Assembly (NCBI RefSeq): GCF_009856415.1
Contig: NZ_WMEZ01000005.1
Location: forward strand, 186,001 to 250,000
Source: Halobacillus litoralis
Lineage (GTDB): Bacteria; Bacillota; Bacilli; Bacillales; Halobacillaceae
DNA: 64,000 bases
Direction: 5' to 3'
Shown: positions 1-9,196 of the stretch, one piece after another
Position numbering within the stretch: the stretch's first letter is position 1
Layout of the letters: each line of letters opens with the position of its first letter
Position numbers and translations under genes: made by a program
The notes under the pieces: generated by a model
Told to the model about the DNA's origin: nothing
The model's database searches: none
What the model saw: only the letters and a program-made list of their open reading frames with translations

Positions 1-24
1 GCAGAAGTTACAGTTAACTTGTAA
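1..24 (+). CDS. C-terminal end of an upstream gene (partial)
   Basis: The first eight codons of the window read AEVTVNL followed by TAA, and a strong terminator hairpin begins ten bases later. This is what the last codons of a gene entering from the left would look like. Seven residues are too few to name a product, and the reading frame is inferred only from the stop-terminator spacing. Confidence 0.35.
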   Translation, partial: AEVTVNL

Positions 25-33
25 GACCCGATT

Positions 34-66
34 AAAAACCAGACCTTTAAAAGGTCTGGTTTTTTG
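34..66 (+). terminator. Rho-independent terminator
   Basis: A perfect stem AACCAGACCTTT/AAAGGTCTGGTT is followed by a T run. It lies just after the TAA at 22-24 and probably ends the transcript entering from the left. Confidence 0.8.
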
Positions 67-100
67 ATGTGTATGAATGGAATAATATGTAAGAGAAATA

Positions 101-134
101 AAAAAACTCTACTGGAGCAGAAGTAGAGTTTTTA
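101..134 (-). terminator. Terminator of the DUF2207 gene
   Basis: The stem AAAAACTCTACT/AGTAGAGTTTTT lies directly downstream of the stop codon at 140 on the minus strand. A and T tracts flank both sides, so it may work in both directions. Confidence 0.8.
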
Positions 135-139
135 ATGGT

Positions 140-1792
140 TTAAAAGGCACCTGATCCGCCACCACCGCCACCGACTCCTGCGCCGCCACCTCCGGCACTA
201 ATGCCCCCTGTAGAGGCAGAAACAGAGGCGTGAGCACCTGCCCTTTCAAAGCTCGTTTGCACCGCTACGCTGAGAGCCAGGAACATGATCCAGTCATCAC
301 TAGAGTTCGATAGGGGAGCAGGGGTGTTATGGGATAGGTTTCGTTTTCTCATTCCGACCTGGTAAAGAAGGGCGAGGATTTGGTCTTCTTTTTCCCACTC
401 TTTCCATTGATCGCTGATTTTTAATGGTTTTAATTCTTCTTTCAATTTGCGTCCTTCCACGTTCAGAGGTCGGTAACCGATGCTGAAGCTGAGGAAAAAG
501 GTGAAAAGCAGAATAGAAAAAAACATCCATAGGAACAGGTCATAAAACGGGAACAAAACGATGAATGGAAGCGTCGTAAAGGCAGCTGCACCTGCTACCC
601 AGCGAGGGCTGTGTGCTGTTTCCCTGACATCGTACTCGCGAAATTCCTGTTTGACTTTCTCCTGCCATGCACTTAGATTCAATTGATACTTCTCGTGATT
701 GGCCTTTTCCTCTGCATAGGCTTCGATGTCTTCTAAATGAAGATATTCTGAATCTGCAATCTCATCAAAAAGCCATTCAATCAATCGTTGTTCGTGTGGA
801 TAATCGGTTTGTCGATGACTCAGTTTAAACTCTTGTTCGGATATCTTTTCGATATTCCCCTTACGTACCAGGTCCAACAGAGCAGCTGTCAATGCAGATA
901 TCGGCAACTGTCCATGATTGGTAAAAAGCATCATCGCAGGCAGACTCATCTTTTCTTTAGGAAAGCTGCCCGTACTGCTTTTTTGCCTTTTTGCTTCCCG
1001 CACAGTTTCATGCCTTTTACGGAGGGCATAGATGACCAGCACCGCCGCTACGAGAATGAGAGCACTATGAAAATAAACGGCAAAGTTATCCCAAAAGTTT
1101 CTCGCTTCTGCTCTTGCTGCTATGGTTTGTTCCAATTGTACTTGATCTTCTTGAATCTCTTTTAACATGGGTTCAAAACTCGTGACAGGTGCCTCAGAAA
1201 AGAGAGAAGCTTCATAGGCGACGCGGATATCTCCATTCGTTCCATCGCTGACTTTACCTAAATCAAAGATGACTTTTCCGTCCGAGGTCGTTGTTTCTGT
1301 ATCGTAAGCAGCATCAAATCCGTAAGCGGCCAAAACTTCCGCAGGTTCCGGAGGTTCAACCGTAATCGTTAGGTTCTCGTAGGTCGATTCATTACTTTTA
1401 TCAAAAAATGGCCAATAGAACTGACCGACATCCTCAAACACTTCGACACCACCGTTGATTGTGTAATAAAGGTCGATGGTTACGGTTTCATCCGAGCCGC
1501 TCCGGTAGATTTTATAGAGGTTATCCTCTTGTTCAACGGGAAGCTCTGAACCGTTTTCAGTAGCCTTTACACCTGTAATGGAAGAGGTCTCTTTCGGGAT
1601 AAGCGTACGGGTGATGCCGTTAAAATCATCGTTGAATTCATACGTGTGCGTTTCTTTCACATCCACGGACCCATCTGACTTCAGGTTCGCATGGATATTC
1701 GTTTCTTCGATCGTAAACTCAACCGCAAATACTTGGATGGGGATGAATAAAAGAAGGGTAAACAAAAACACGCTCCATATTATTTTCTTCAT
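140..1792 (-). CDS. DUF2207-family membrane protein
   Basis: This 550-residue protein has an N-terminal signal peptide (MKKIIWSVFLFTLLLF). An extracytoplasmic beta-rich domain of about 200 residues follows (ETHTYEFNDDFNGITRTL, QFYWPFFDKSNES). Next come a membrane segment near residues 240-260, a cytoplasmic region, paired membrane segments near 400-440, and a glycine-rich tail ending GGGGGGSGAF. This order and the glycine-rich end are typical of DUF2207 (YciQ-like) predicted membrane proteins, whose function is unknown. The start is an ATG after an AGGTGA-type ribosome site. The gene stands alone, with a terminator downstream. The family call is fairly sure; no role can be read from the context. 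Confidence 0.85.
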   Translation of the reverse strand: MKKIIWSVFLFTLLLFIPIQVFAVEFTIEETNIHANLKSDGSVDVKETHTYEFNDDFNGITRTLIPKETSSITGVKATENGSELPVEQEDNLYKIYRSGSDETVTIDLYYTINGGVEVFEDVGQFYWPFFDKSNESTYENLTITVEPPEPAEVLAAYGFDAAYDTETTTSDGKVIFDLGKVSDGTNGDIRVAYEASLFSEAPVTSFEPMLKEIQEDQVQLEQTIAARAEARNFWDNFAVYFHSALILVAAVLVIYALRKRHETVREAKRQKSSTGSFPKEKMSLPAMMLFTNHGQLPISALTAALLDLVRKGNIEKISEQEFKLSHRQTDYPHEQRLIEWLFDEIADSEYLHLEDIEAYAEEKANHEKYQLNLSAWQEKVKQEFREYDVRETAHSPRWVAGAAAFTTLPFIVLFPFYDLFLWMFFSILLFTFFLSFSIGYRPLNVEGRKLKEELKPLKISDQWKEWEKEDQILALLYQVGMRKRNLSHNTPAPLSNSSDDWIMFLALSVAVQTSFERAGAHASVSASTGGISAGGGGAGVGGGGGGSGAF

Positions 1793-2048
1793 TTACGTCA
1801 CCTGCTTTCCTTATCCTTTACGTGTCATTTCAATGAAAGGTTTCATAGAAAAGTTCATCCGAAGGTTTTTCAAGACTGATTCCTTCAGTAAACGGAAGGG
1901 GGTAGTTTTCATATTTCTTCTAAGGGAAAAGGATGTAGTGTACAATAGATGCTACTGGCGTTTTGTGTGTATTTTTTTTCAAAAGGTCACACGAGAATAG
2001 GAACAGCTTACTTAATCATGTGTCCATCATTCAAGGAGGAATAGCCCC

Positions 2049-3269
2049 GTGATCATTGCGATCATCTTTTTGCTGTTCGTTTCGCTTTTCTTCTCAGGGA
2101 GTGAAACGGCTCTTACGGCAGCTAACAAAATGAAGCTCCAATCGAGAGCGAAGAAAGACGATAAAAAAGCAGGTAAATTACTAGATTTACTCTCACACCC
2201 CAGTGAGTTCATCACTACGATTCTAATCGGGAATAATATCGCTAATATTCTTTTGCCGACGCTTGTGACTACATTAGCCATTCAATATGGGTTCAGTGTA
2301 GGACTGGCTTCTGCGATTCTGACAATAACCATTATTATTTTCTCAGAGGTCATTCCGAAATCGGTGGCCGCTGCTTTCCCAGACCGTATCGCTTTGACTG
2401 TTTACCCAGTCATTCGTTTTTTTGTGATCCTTTTCAAGCCCATTACCATTGTTTTGAACCGGTTAACAGGATTTATAACCAACGCCTTATCAAAAGGTCA
2501 GGCGAATGAATCTTCCATTTCAAAAGAAGAGCTTCGTACGATGGTGGACATTGCAGACTCGGAGGGGACGTTCAATGAAGCAGAATCCCACCGAATCAAA
2601 GGTGTGCTTGATTTTTATAATTTGAATGTAAAAGATGTGCTGAAAACACCGCGTGTCGATATGATTGCGATTGATCAAGAAGCTACCTTCGAGGAAGTCC
2701 GTGACATGGTCGTGCAGCACCCATTCACCCGTTACCCTGTCTATGGGGAGGATATGGATGATATCATCGGCGTTTTCCATTCGAAGTATTTGATTTCGTG
2801 GGCGATGGAACCGGAAAAGCCGTTTATGGACTATATGTACAAAGATCCGCTGGTTGTCTATGAGTTCCATAAGATTGAATGGGTGTTTAGGAAAATGACG
2901 AAAGAGAAGAAGCACATGGCGATTGTTTTGGACGAGTATGGGGGAACCGAGGGCGTTCTGACCCATGAAGATGTCATTGAAGCAATGATTGGTTTGGAAA
3001 TCGAAGATGAAATGGATGTAGAAAGTGATTCGATTATTGAAAAAATCTCTGAAACAGAATTGATTTGTGATGGTAAAATCACGTTGCGCCGCCTGAATTC
3101 AATTTTTGATACAGAGATTCCGGAAGAGGAAGACGTGCTTGCGGGTTATCTCATCAAGGAATTCAATGATTTTCCTTCCGAAGGAGATGTATTGGAACAA
3201 GACAATCTGACGTTCAAAGTGTTGGAGATTGAAGGGCGTATGGTGCGAAAAGTGCAGATTATTAAATGA
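2049..3269 (+). CDS. CNNM/HlyC-CorC family membrane transporter
   Basis: The 406-residue protein begins with a DUF21/CNNM transmembrane domain (about residues 1-140, opening FLLFVSLFFSGSETALTAANK). Two CBS domains follow (about 190-310, with TPRVDMIAID and VLDEYGGTEGVLTHEDV), then a C-terminal CorC_HlyC domain (about 330-406). Such proteins are linked to Mg2+ or other divalent-cation export and are often misnamed hemolysin. B. subtilis MpfA (YhdP) is of this type. The start is GTG, placed by the AAGGAGGA site eight bases upstream. A strong terminator follows, so it is probably monocistronic. The cation specificity is not visible. Confidence 0.88.
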   Translation: MIIAIIFLLFVSLFFSGSETALTAANKMKLQSRAKKDDKKAGKLLDLLSHPSEFITTILIGNNIANILLPTLVTTLAIQYGFSVGLASAILTITIIIFSEVIPKSVAAAFPDRIALTVYPVIRFFVILFKPITIVLNRLTGFITNALSKGQANESSISKEELRTMVDIADSEGTFNEAESHRIKGVLDFYNLNVKDVLKTPRVDMIAIDQEATFEEVRDMVVQHPFTRYPVYGEDMDDIIGVFHSKYLISWAMEPEKPFMDYMYKDPLVVYEFHKIEWVFRKMTKEKKHMAIVLDEYGGTEGVLTHEDVIEAMIGLEIEDEMDVESDSIIEKISETELICDGKITLRRLNSIFDTEIPEEEDVLAGYLIKEFNDFPSEGDVLEQDNLTFKVLEIEGRMVRKVQIIK

Positions 3270-3283
3270 CTAAGAACATAGGA

Positions 3284-3323
3284 AAGACCCGGTCGACTTT
3301 TACAAGTGACCGGGTCTTTTTTT
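3284..3323 (+). terminator. Terminator after the CNNM gene
   Basis: An 11-bp stem AAGACCCGGTC/GACCGGGTCTT is followed by seven T. It sits between convergent genes and ends the plus-strand one; the minus-strand gene at 3329 may share it. Confidence 0.9.
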
Positions 3324-3328
3324 GATGT

Positions 3329-4426
3329 TTATTCTCTGATGGAAGCCTCGAGTTCGTGGTCTTTGACTTCTGCTTGTGGTAACAAGGTCTTTTCAAAATC
3401 GAAGGCATTCAGGTCAACATTGTCTCTTACTTTGTTCGGTAAGTCAGGATTGGCAAGGGCTCCTGTGCCGATGGAAACAAGGTCGGCTTGTCCTGAGTCG
3501 ATAAGGTTTTCGGCACTTTCCTGGTCCTGAAGTTGGCCGTTGGCGATGACGGTGATTCCGCCATAAGTCTTAGCTGCACCAGCAAGTGTCTTGGATCCTT
3601 CACCGAAGGAAGGTGCCGTCGCATCGCCGTCTGTGACGTGAATGTAATCCAGTCCCGTTTTTCCTAATGCACCGAAGATCTGCTCGGCTTCTTTTTCACC
3701 ACCAGCCCATTTGTGCGTTTGGTCGGCGACTTTCCCTTGAGAGATGCGGATCCCGATGATGAAGTCTTCACCAACCTCTGCGAGAATTTCATCCACGACT
3801 TCCAATACAAAACGCAGACGGTTCTCCACAGATCCCCCGTATTCATCCTCTCGCTTGTTTAAGTAATCGGTTAAAAATTGATCCAGAAGATAGCCGTTGG
3901 CTCCGTGAATTTCCACTCCATCAAAACCAGCTTCCTTTGCACGGCGTGCAGCCGCAACAAAATCTTCTTTTACCTCTAAAAAGTCCTGGTCATCCATCGC
4001 ACGAGGCGTCTGGAATGTACCTGACCCTCCATAAAATCCCAATTGCTCTCCTTTTGGTGGAATAGCAGAAGGGGCGATGGTTTCATCGGTGTACGCATTT
4101 CCCTGGCTTTGTCCGCCGGCATGCATGAGCTGGGCGATGATGATGCTTCCTTCATCGTGAACTGCATTCACAATCGGTTTCCATGCATCTGCCTGGATAT
4201 CGGTCGCAATCCCGGGTTGATTGTTGTATCCCTGACTGAAGATCGTATCTGGATAGATGCCTTCCGTAATGATGGCACCAAATCCACCTTTGGCAAAACG
4301 CTGATAATATCTTTTCATACGGTCATTGGCACGGCCGTCTGCTTCGGCACTGATACGAGTCATCGGTGCAACGACATAACGGTTGTCCAATTTTTTGCTG
4401 TCTAGTTTATAGGAATCAAATAACAT
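3329..4426 (-). CDS. NADH:flavin oxidoreductase, old yellow enzyme family
   Basis: A 365-residue TIM-barrel flavoprotein. Family marks are the N-terminal VAPMTR loop (FMN-binding end of strand 1), AQLMHAGGQSQG, the FDGVEIHGANGYLLDQFL motif with substrate-binding His-Gly-Ala-Asn, and DEYGGSVENRLRF. The chain is about as long as B. subtilis YqiG and related members. OYE proteins reduce activated alkenes and other electrophiles with NAD(P)H; the physiological substrate is rarely known. The ATG is preceded by AAAGAAGGGTGG. It is a single gene, divergent from the germination operon. The family is secure, the substrate open. Confidence 0.88.
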   Translation of the reverse strand: MLFDSYKLDSKKLDNRYVVAPMTRISAEADGRANDRMKRYYQRFAKGGFGAIITEGIYPDTIFSQGYNNQPGIATDIQADAWKPIVNAVHDEGSIIIAQLMHAGGQSQGNAYTDETIAPSAIPPKGEQLGFYGGSGTFQTPRAMDDQDFLEVKEDFVAAARRAKEAGFDGVEIHGANGYLLDQFLTDYLNKREDEYGGSVENRLRFVLEVVDEILAEVGEDFIIGIRISQGKVADQTHKWAGGEKEAEQIFGALGKTGLDYIHVTDGDATAPSFGEGSKTLAGAAKTYGGITVIANGQLQDQESAENLIDSGQADLVSIGTGALANPDLPNKVRDNVDLNAFDFEKTLLPQAEVKDHELEASIRE

Positions 4427-4539
4427 ATAGAATCCACCCTTCTTTAGCTAATGATTTTAAGGTTAAGTGATTTTTATCTCAGTTTCAAAATAAATGCTCA
4501 ACTGCAACATATTCAGGCACATAGTCCGATGGATTTCAA

Positions 4540-4571
4540 TGAAATACGATCCGCCTGTCTATGGCATAAAT
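4540..4571 (+). promoter_or_regulatory. Candidate sigma-G-type promoter of the germination operon
   Basis: TGAAATA at 4540-4546 and CATAAAT at 4565-4571 are separated by 18 bases. They resemble the forespore sigma-G elements (TGMATA and CATWMTA) expected for gerA-type operons. The start codon at 4626 lies about 50 bases downstream. The match is imperfect, so this is an inference. Confidence 0.4.
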
Positions 4572-4625
4572 TTCTTCTCGCGTAACAAGATAAGAGTAGT
4601 GAATGTTATAGGGAGGAGGATACCT

Positions 4626-6038
4626 ATGTCAAAGATCGAGGGCAAAGAACTGTTTCTTACTGATAATTTGAATCAAAATGTTGAGCTTATTCAACGGGCT
4701 TTTTATCATACGGAAGATTTAGTCGTAGAATCGGTTGTCTTTGGTCATAAACGCGGTCAACTCCTTTACATCAATTCACTTGTCGCCAAAGATAAGGTGA
4801 TGGATTATATCATTCGCCCTCTCAAATCAAGCAAAGTCAAACATGCCCTGGAATCTCTTCAGGTTTCTGAGGAAAAGCAGACAGGTACGGTTCACAAACT
4901 CGTTTCTGAACTCCTAAGCGGAAGCTGCGCCCTCTTGTTAGAAGGGGAAGAAAAAGCCATTTTAGCTTCTGTACCTGTGGAGGAGAAACGGGCCATTAAA
5001 GAACCTGATTCTGAACATATCATCAGCGGTCCTCACGATGGATTCGGAGAATCGATGGCTACAAATATGATGCTTTTAAGAAAAAGGATCAAAGCCCCTT
5101 CCTTTAAAATGAAAAAATATGTGTTTGGTCATTTGACTGGTACAAACGTTGCGCTCATGTACATAGACGAGGTCATTGATCAGAAGGTTATACATCATAT
5201 TGAAGAAAAATTAAACAGCGTCGATCTTCAAGAATTGCAGACCTCGACAGCCCTATTGGAAGTGATTCAGGATAACAAGCATTCTCCTTTTCCTCAGGCC
5301 TTAAGCACAGAAAGACCGGACCGTGCTGCTTCTTATTTGCTTGAGGGAAAAGCCGTTCTCATTGTCGATGGGACACCGGAAGTATTGGTTTTGCCAACGA
5401 CTTTCTTTGCTTTCTATCAATCCGTTGATGATTATACGATGCATTGGATTGTCGGGTCGTTCTTCAGAATTCTCCGTTTGATCTCATTTTTGATTGCCGT
5501 CACACTTCCAGCTATGTATATCGCAATCGTTAGTTTTCATCCGGAAATTTTACCGCTTGGGCTGTTGTACAGCATTCGAACGTCGATTGAATATGTGCCT
5601 TTTCCCCCAATATTAGAAGCATTTCTAATGCAGATCATTTTGGAGATATTAAAGGAAGCGGCCATTCGTCTTCCTTCCCCCATTGCGCAGACAATCGGAA
5701 TCGTTGGAGGTCTTGTTATCGGAACAGCGGTGGTGGAAGCAGGCCTTGTATCGAATACGATGATTGTTATTATCGGCCTCACAGCCATCGCCTCTTTTGC
5801 TGCGCCGTTTAACCAAATGGCCGTTATCTCCCGGCTGCTCGGTTTTGTTTCGATGGTTGCGGCCTTTTTGTTTGGTTTATTCGGAATCGCCATCATTTTA
5901 ATGGCGATTATCATTCACTTGTGCAAACTGGAATCGTTTGGAGAACCTTATTTCGCCCCTTTAGCTCCATTAAAAACCAATGAAATGGGGGATTTTGTTC
6001 TTCGTAAGCCAAATAAAAACGGGGAATCTCCAAGCTAG
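4626..6038 (+). CDS. Spore germination receptor A subunit (GerAA/GerKA type)
   Basis: A GerA-family protein of 470 residues. A soluble N-terminal domain (residues 1 to about 270, with FHTEDLVVESVVFGHKRG-like segments) precedes a hydrophobic C-terminal half with about five membrane segments and the conserved SIRTSIEYVPFPPILEAFLM region. The ATG at 4626 is chosen because GGGAGGAGG sits just upstream; an in-frame start 44 codons earlier has no ribosome site. It is the first gene of an A-B-C operon, with the B gene 11 bases downstream. In spores the A subunit works with B and C in the inner membrane to sense nutrients and trigger germination. The germinant cannot be told from sequence. Confidence 0.92.
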   Translation: MSKIEGKELFLTDNLNQNVELIQRAFYHTEDLVVESVVFGHKRGQLLYINSLVAKDKVMDYIIRPLKSSKVKHALESLQVSEEKQTGTVHKLVSELLSGSCALLLEGEEKAILASVPVEEKRAIKEPDSEHIISGPHDGFGESMATNMMLLRKRIKAPSFKMKKYVFGHLTGTNVALMYIDEVIDQKVIHHIEEKLNSVDLQELQTSTALLEVIQDNKHSPFPQALSTERPDRAASYLLEGKAVLIVDGTPEVLVLPTTFFAFYQSVDDYTMHWIVGSFFRILRLISFLIAVTLPAMYIAIVSFHPEILPLGLLYSIRTSIEYVPFPPILEAFLMQIILEILKEAAIRLPSPIAQTIGIVGGLVIGTAVVEAGLVSNTMIVIIGLTAIASFAAPFNQMAVISRLLGFVSMVAAFLFGLFGIAIILMAIIIHLCKLESFGEPYFAPLAPLKTNEMGDFVLRKPNKNGESPS

Positions 6039-6049
6039 GAGGAAGTTCA

Positions 6050-7141
6050 ATGATTAACGGGCGGTTGCTGTCGAAATTTCAAATTTATTTGATGATCATT
6101 CAAGCACAGTTGGGCATTGGTCTTCTTTCGCTGCCCAATTTATTGGAGAAGGAAGTGGAACAAAATGCCTGGATGCCCGTCCTTGTTGCTGGTGTGCTTG
6201 TTCAACTTACATTGATTATCTATTGGCTTCTAATCAAACGGTTTCCAGGTACCTCCTATCATGAAATTCCCGTGCTCATTACAGGTCCGTATATTGGAAA
6301 AGCCATCAATACAATTAACTATATCGGCTTTTTAATCATTGGTACGTATTCTATGATCCTTCTCGTGAATTTGGTGAACAACTGGCTGCTCCCTTTCACA
6401 CCTGTATGGGCCATTGCCTTATTAATCATTGCACTAAGCATGTATTTAGTCGTTCAGGACTACCCGGTCGTTGCTCGTTATTTAGTTGTACTATCTGTGG
6501 TGCTCATACCGGTCTTTATCCTCTTATTGCTTATTCTATTTCAAACCCCTCTTGAAGTACGGAATTTGATGCCGGTTGGCGAATCAGGATTCCTAAAGGT
6601 TATCAAAAGTTCTGAGGTGGACTTGTTCGCGGTATTAGGATTTGAACTGATGTTATTTATCGGGCCGTATGTCCATATGAAACATTCAAAACTATTACGT
6701 ACCGTCTCACTCTCCAACGCTACGATTACGCTGATTTATTTTGTTGTCATTGTTCTTTGTGTGATGGTTTTCAGTGCGGATGTCCTGAAGCAGATAAGGG
6801 AGCCCGTCCTTTATTTGATGCGATCTCTATCATTTCGAACCGTTGACCGTATCGACCTATTGTTTGTATTTATGTGGCTCAGTCCCATGACGGCATCAGT
6901 GATCATTTATTTACTGATTAGCAGTAAAAGTATTGCGAACGAAGGGAAGCCTTTCCAACGGACTGTTTTTATAAGCGGGGGGATCATTTATCTACTGGTT
7001 GTTTCAGCTTCATATGATGAACAAGCTTTTCAACTGTATGAACAAATCTTGAAATACACCATATATGCTGTTGTATTCTTTCTTCCTTTCTTGCTAACCC
7101 TCTTATCCTATCTTTTGAAAAAGAAGAAGGTGAACGCATGA
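6050..7141 (+). CDS. Spore germination receptor B subunit (GerAB/GerKB permease)
   Basis: A 363-residue integral membrane protein with about ten hydrophobic segments, from the endospore-germination permease branch of the APC transporter superfamily. The opening FQIYLMIIQAQLGIGLLSLP is typical of GerXB proteins. In this family the B subunit carries the germinant-binding pocket. The start ATG has AGGAGG seven bases upstream. Its TGA overlaps the ATG of the C-subunit gene (ATGA at 7138), so translation is probably coupled. Confidence 0.92.
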   Translation: MINGRLLSKFQIYLMIIQAQLGIGLLSLPNLLEKEVEQNAWMPVLVAGVLVQLTLIIYWLLIKRFPGTSYHEIPVLITGPYIGKAINTINYIGFLIIGTYSMILLVNLVNNWLLPFTPVWAIALLIIALSMYLVVQDYPVVARYLVVLSVVLIPVFILLLLILFQTPLEVRNLMPVGESGFLKVIKSSEVDLFAVLGFELMLFIGPYVHMKHSKLLRTVSLSNATITLIYFVVIVLCVMVFSADVLKQIREPVLYLMRSLSFRTVDRIDLLFVFMWLSPMTASVIIYLLISSKSIANEGKPFQRTVFISGGIIYLLVVSASYDEQAFQLYEQILKYTIYAVVFFLPFLLTLLSYLLKKKKVNA

Positions 7142-8229
7142 GAAAATGTATATTCCTAATTATATCCCTATTTTTGCTTGCCGGCTGCTGGGATCAGGAA
7201 AATTTAAGCGACCGGAGACTCATTAACGGCATCAGCTTTGACCTTTCTGAAGAAGACCCAAACCTTATTAAGGGAGGCATACGTGCTCTTAACATTCAAT
7301 CTCAGGGCGGAGGAAAAATCGAAGTCAAAGATGAGTTGTTAACCACAGAAGGACCTACCACAGACGAACTTGGGCATGAGATTAAGAATTATGTGCCTGG
7401 ACGTCTGGATGTTACGAAAACATTCATCATTTTTATAGGCGATGAGCTCTCGAAAGAAGGAATCAGTCCTTTACTGGAGTCCTTTTATCGTGGGAATCTC
7501 GGGTACTTGCCTTCGAAAGTGGTCGTAGTGAAAGGGAAAGCATTAGAAGTTCTAAGTATTAATAATGACGAAAGTCCAATTGCATTTCGTGTCTTGAACG
7601 GTGTTCGTTCAGCAGAAAAGAACACACTCCTTCCAAAAGTAACTTTATTCACGTTATGGAATAAAATGGGCGATGAAAGAATGGACCCTGTCCTCCCGCT
7701 TGTGGAAAAAGAGGATGACTTGCCCAAGATCACCGGTTTAGCTCTTTTTGATCAAGATAAATACACAGGGAAGGATTTGGATACGAAGCAGGCTACCCTT
7801 TTAATGCTTATGCAAGACGATCTAGGTTTTACCGGAGATATTTTTATTCCATATGAAAAAAATCCCCAAAAGACGTATCGTTTATCCATCATGGGGCTAG
7901 AGAGAGAACTAAATACTAAAGTCTCCAAAGACGGGACGTTTACGAGCACCATCGATCTTAAAATCAAAACAGAGATTAACGGGAATCCACTCAGAGATTC
8001 AGACCTTAAAGGTTTGGAGGCACATGCAGACGAAGTTATAACAAAAAGAATGGAGGAAGTCATAACAATTCTTCAGGAAGTCCATAGTGACCCGTTAGGA
8101 ATCGGGATGGAAATAGCGTCGAAGTACCCGAAGGAATGGAAGCGTCTCGACTGGGAGAAAGAGTATAAAGAGATGAAGATCAAGTTGGATGTAGAAGTGG
8201 ATATTGAAAAAACGGGCGGATTGCTATAA
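7138..8229 (+). CDS. Spore germination receptor C subunit (GerAC/GerKC lipoprotein)
   Basis: A 363-residue lipoprotein of the Ger(x)C family. The signal peptide ends in the lipobox LAGC, followed by the family-typical WDQ and then ERRLIN-like RRLINGISFDL. The length is usual for the family. The lipid-anchored C subunit sits on the outer face of the inner spore membrane with A and B. It starts inside the stop of the B gene (ATGA overlap), completing a standard gerABC operon. A strong terminator follows at once. Confidence 0.92.
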   Translation: MRKCIFLIISLFLLAGCWDQENLSDRRLINGISFDLSEEDPNLIKGGIRALNIQSQGGGKIEVKDELLTTEGPTTDELGHEIKNYVPGRLDVTKTFIIFIGDELSKEGISPLLESFYRGNLGYLPSKVVVVKGKALEVLSINNDESPIAFRVLNGVRSAEKNTLLPKVTLFTLWNKMGDERMDPVLPLVEKEDDLPKITGLALFDQDKYTGKDLDTKQATLLMLMQDDLGFTGDIFIPYEKNPQKTYRLSIMGLERELNTKVSKDGTFTSTIDLKIKTEINGNPLRDSDLKGLEAHADEVITKRMEEVITILQEVHSDPLGIGMEIASKYPKEWKRLDWEKEYKEMKIKLDVEVDIEKTGGLL

Positions 8230-8233
8230 ATGA

Positions 8234-8268
8234 AAATCCTGTGTGATAGAAATTCACACAGGATTTTT
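8234..8268 (+). terminator. Terminator of the germination operon
   Basis: A 13-bp perfect stem AAATCCTGTGTGA/TCACACAGGATTT with a following T run, five bases after the stop codon of the C-subunit gene. Confidence 0.9.
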
Positions 8269-8290
8269 AGTCGTTTCATTATTCTGTTTT

Positions 8291-8452
8291 TTAAGCAAGC
8301 TGCTTTAAGGCCTGGTACATTTCTTCGCCTTCATCATTCAGTACATGACCATTTCCATGGCATCGTCCGCATTCCGTGCTGTATCTTCAGTATCCATTTT
8401 CCAAGCCTTTTCTCACTGGATAATTCACGGTGTTATAGTTGGCCGAGATCAT
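8291..8452 (-). pseudogene. Broken second copy of the CxxCxGxG zinc-motif gene
   Basis: Read on the minus strand, this stretch ends STECGRCHGNGHVLNDEGEE then MYQALKQLA and a stop. The intact gene at 12095-12358 ends almost identically (NTECGRCHGNGHVLNDEGKQ, MYRALQQFA). Upstream, homology continues in shifted frames: a frame reading MISANYNTVNYPVRKGLENG meets TGA, and AWKMDTEDT lies in another frame. The first zinc knuckle (CPLCHGTG) is missing altogether. It is therefore 5'-truncated and frameshifted. The surviving part resembles the intact gene strongly at DNA level, so the duplication does not look ancient. Confidence 0.8.
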
Positions 8453-8523
8453 TTTCGTTTTGATTGTATTCCTTAGAAGAACTCTGGTAACAGAAATGGC
8501 TCTTTTATTATTGATTATTTTAG

Positions 8524-9102
8524 CTAGCTTATATTCACCTGAATTTTATTTAAAGCAGGGAGTCCTTCCTCTAATTCATCCCCAAAAACAGCTCCTTCCA
8601 CTTTAAAGGTACTATCAAGTTTTGTCTGGTCGAGACGGATCATAAAGTTTGCAAAGCTGAGTGATTGACCTGCAGGTAGTTGCTGGAATTGAAGTGGTTG
8701 AAGCCAGTATTCGCCCTTCTTATGTGCAAGCAACTCAGCTTTCTCATCAATGTAATACCAAGTTTGCATGGGAAGAGGACTGAATGCGCGGTCCAATAAA
8801 TCCTCTGGACTAATCTTCCCAGAAAAAGAAATATTCTTGGTATGGTTCATTTTTAAGCAGATATATGGCCGATTAAGGTTTTGTTCTCCAATATTTCTAA
8901 TGAGAAAGCTTCCGAAAATATAAAGGTTTGGATTACCTGTGTTTTTGGAGAGTTTTAAAGAGTGATTAAAGTAAGAAAAAACATGAAATGTTCCTTGGTG
9001 GAGCGCAGTCTGTTTCGTTTGGTTTAGAAGTTCTTTTGTCTCTAATAAATCTTTTTCAAGCTTATTTAGCTTTTTTTCAATCGTTTTAATGTTATGGTTC
9101 AT
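8524..9102 (-). CDS. Hypothetical protein, possible spore-surface protein
   Basis: The 192-residue protein opens with a short coiled-coil (KTIEKKLNKLEKDLLETKELL). A beta-rich body without recognised catalytic motifs follows (FGSFLIRNIGEQNLNRPYICL, MQTWYYIDEKAELL). There is no signal peptide. The ATG follows a run of seven G (GGGGGGGAAGTTT), a strong ribosome site. Upstream, CATATTATG with AC about 17 bases before it loosely resembles a sigma-K promoter. The neighbours are a probable spore-surface protein and the germination operon. A spore role is inference from location and the weak promoter match. Confidence 0.6.
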   Translation of the reverse strand: MNHNIKTIEKKLNKLEKDLLETKELLNQTKQTALHQGTFHVFSYFNHSLKLSKNTGNPNLYIFGSFLIRNIGEQNLNRPYICLKMNHTKNISFSGKISPEDLLDRAFSPLPMQTWYYIDEKAELLAHKKGEYWLQPLQFQQLPAGQSLSFANFMIRLDQTKLDSTFKVEGAVFGDELEEGLPALNKIQVNIS

Positions 9103-9196
9103 AAACTTCCCCCCCTGTTTTACATAATATGAAGTAATCGGGCTTAATGTGGCTTATATGTAAAAGTGTAGAACAAGAATGTTCTACACATCATTT

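Noticed and set aside
8281-8470. A plus-strand frame over the zinc-motif pseudogene (8230-8463)
   Set aside because: It is the antisense shadow of the degenerate gene copy and has no ribosome site.
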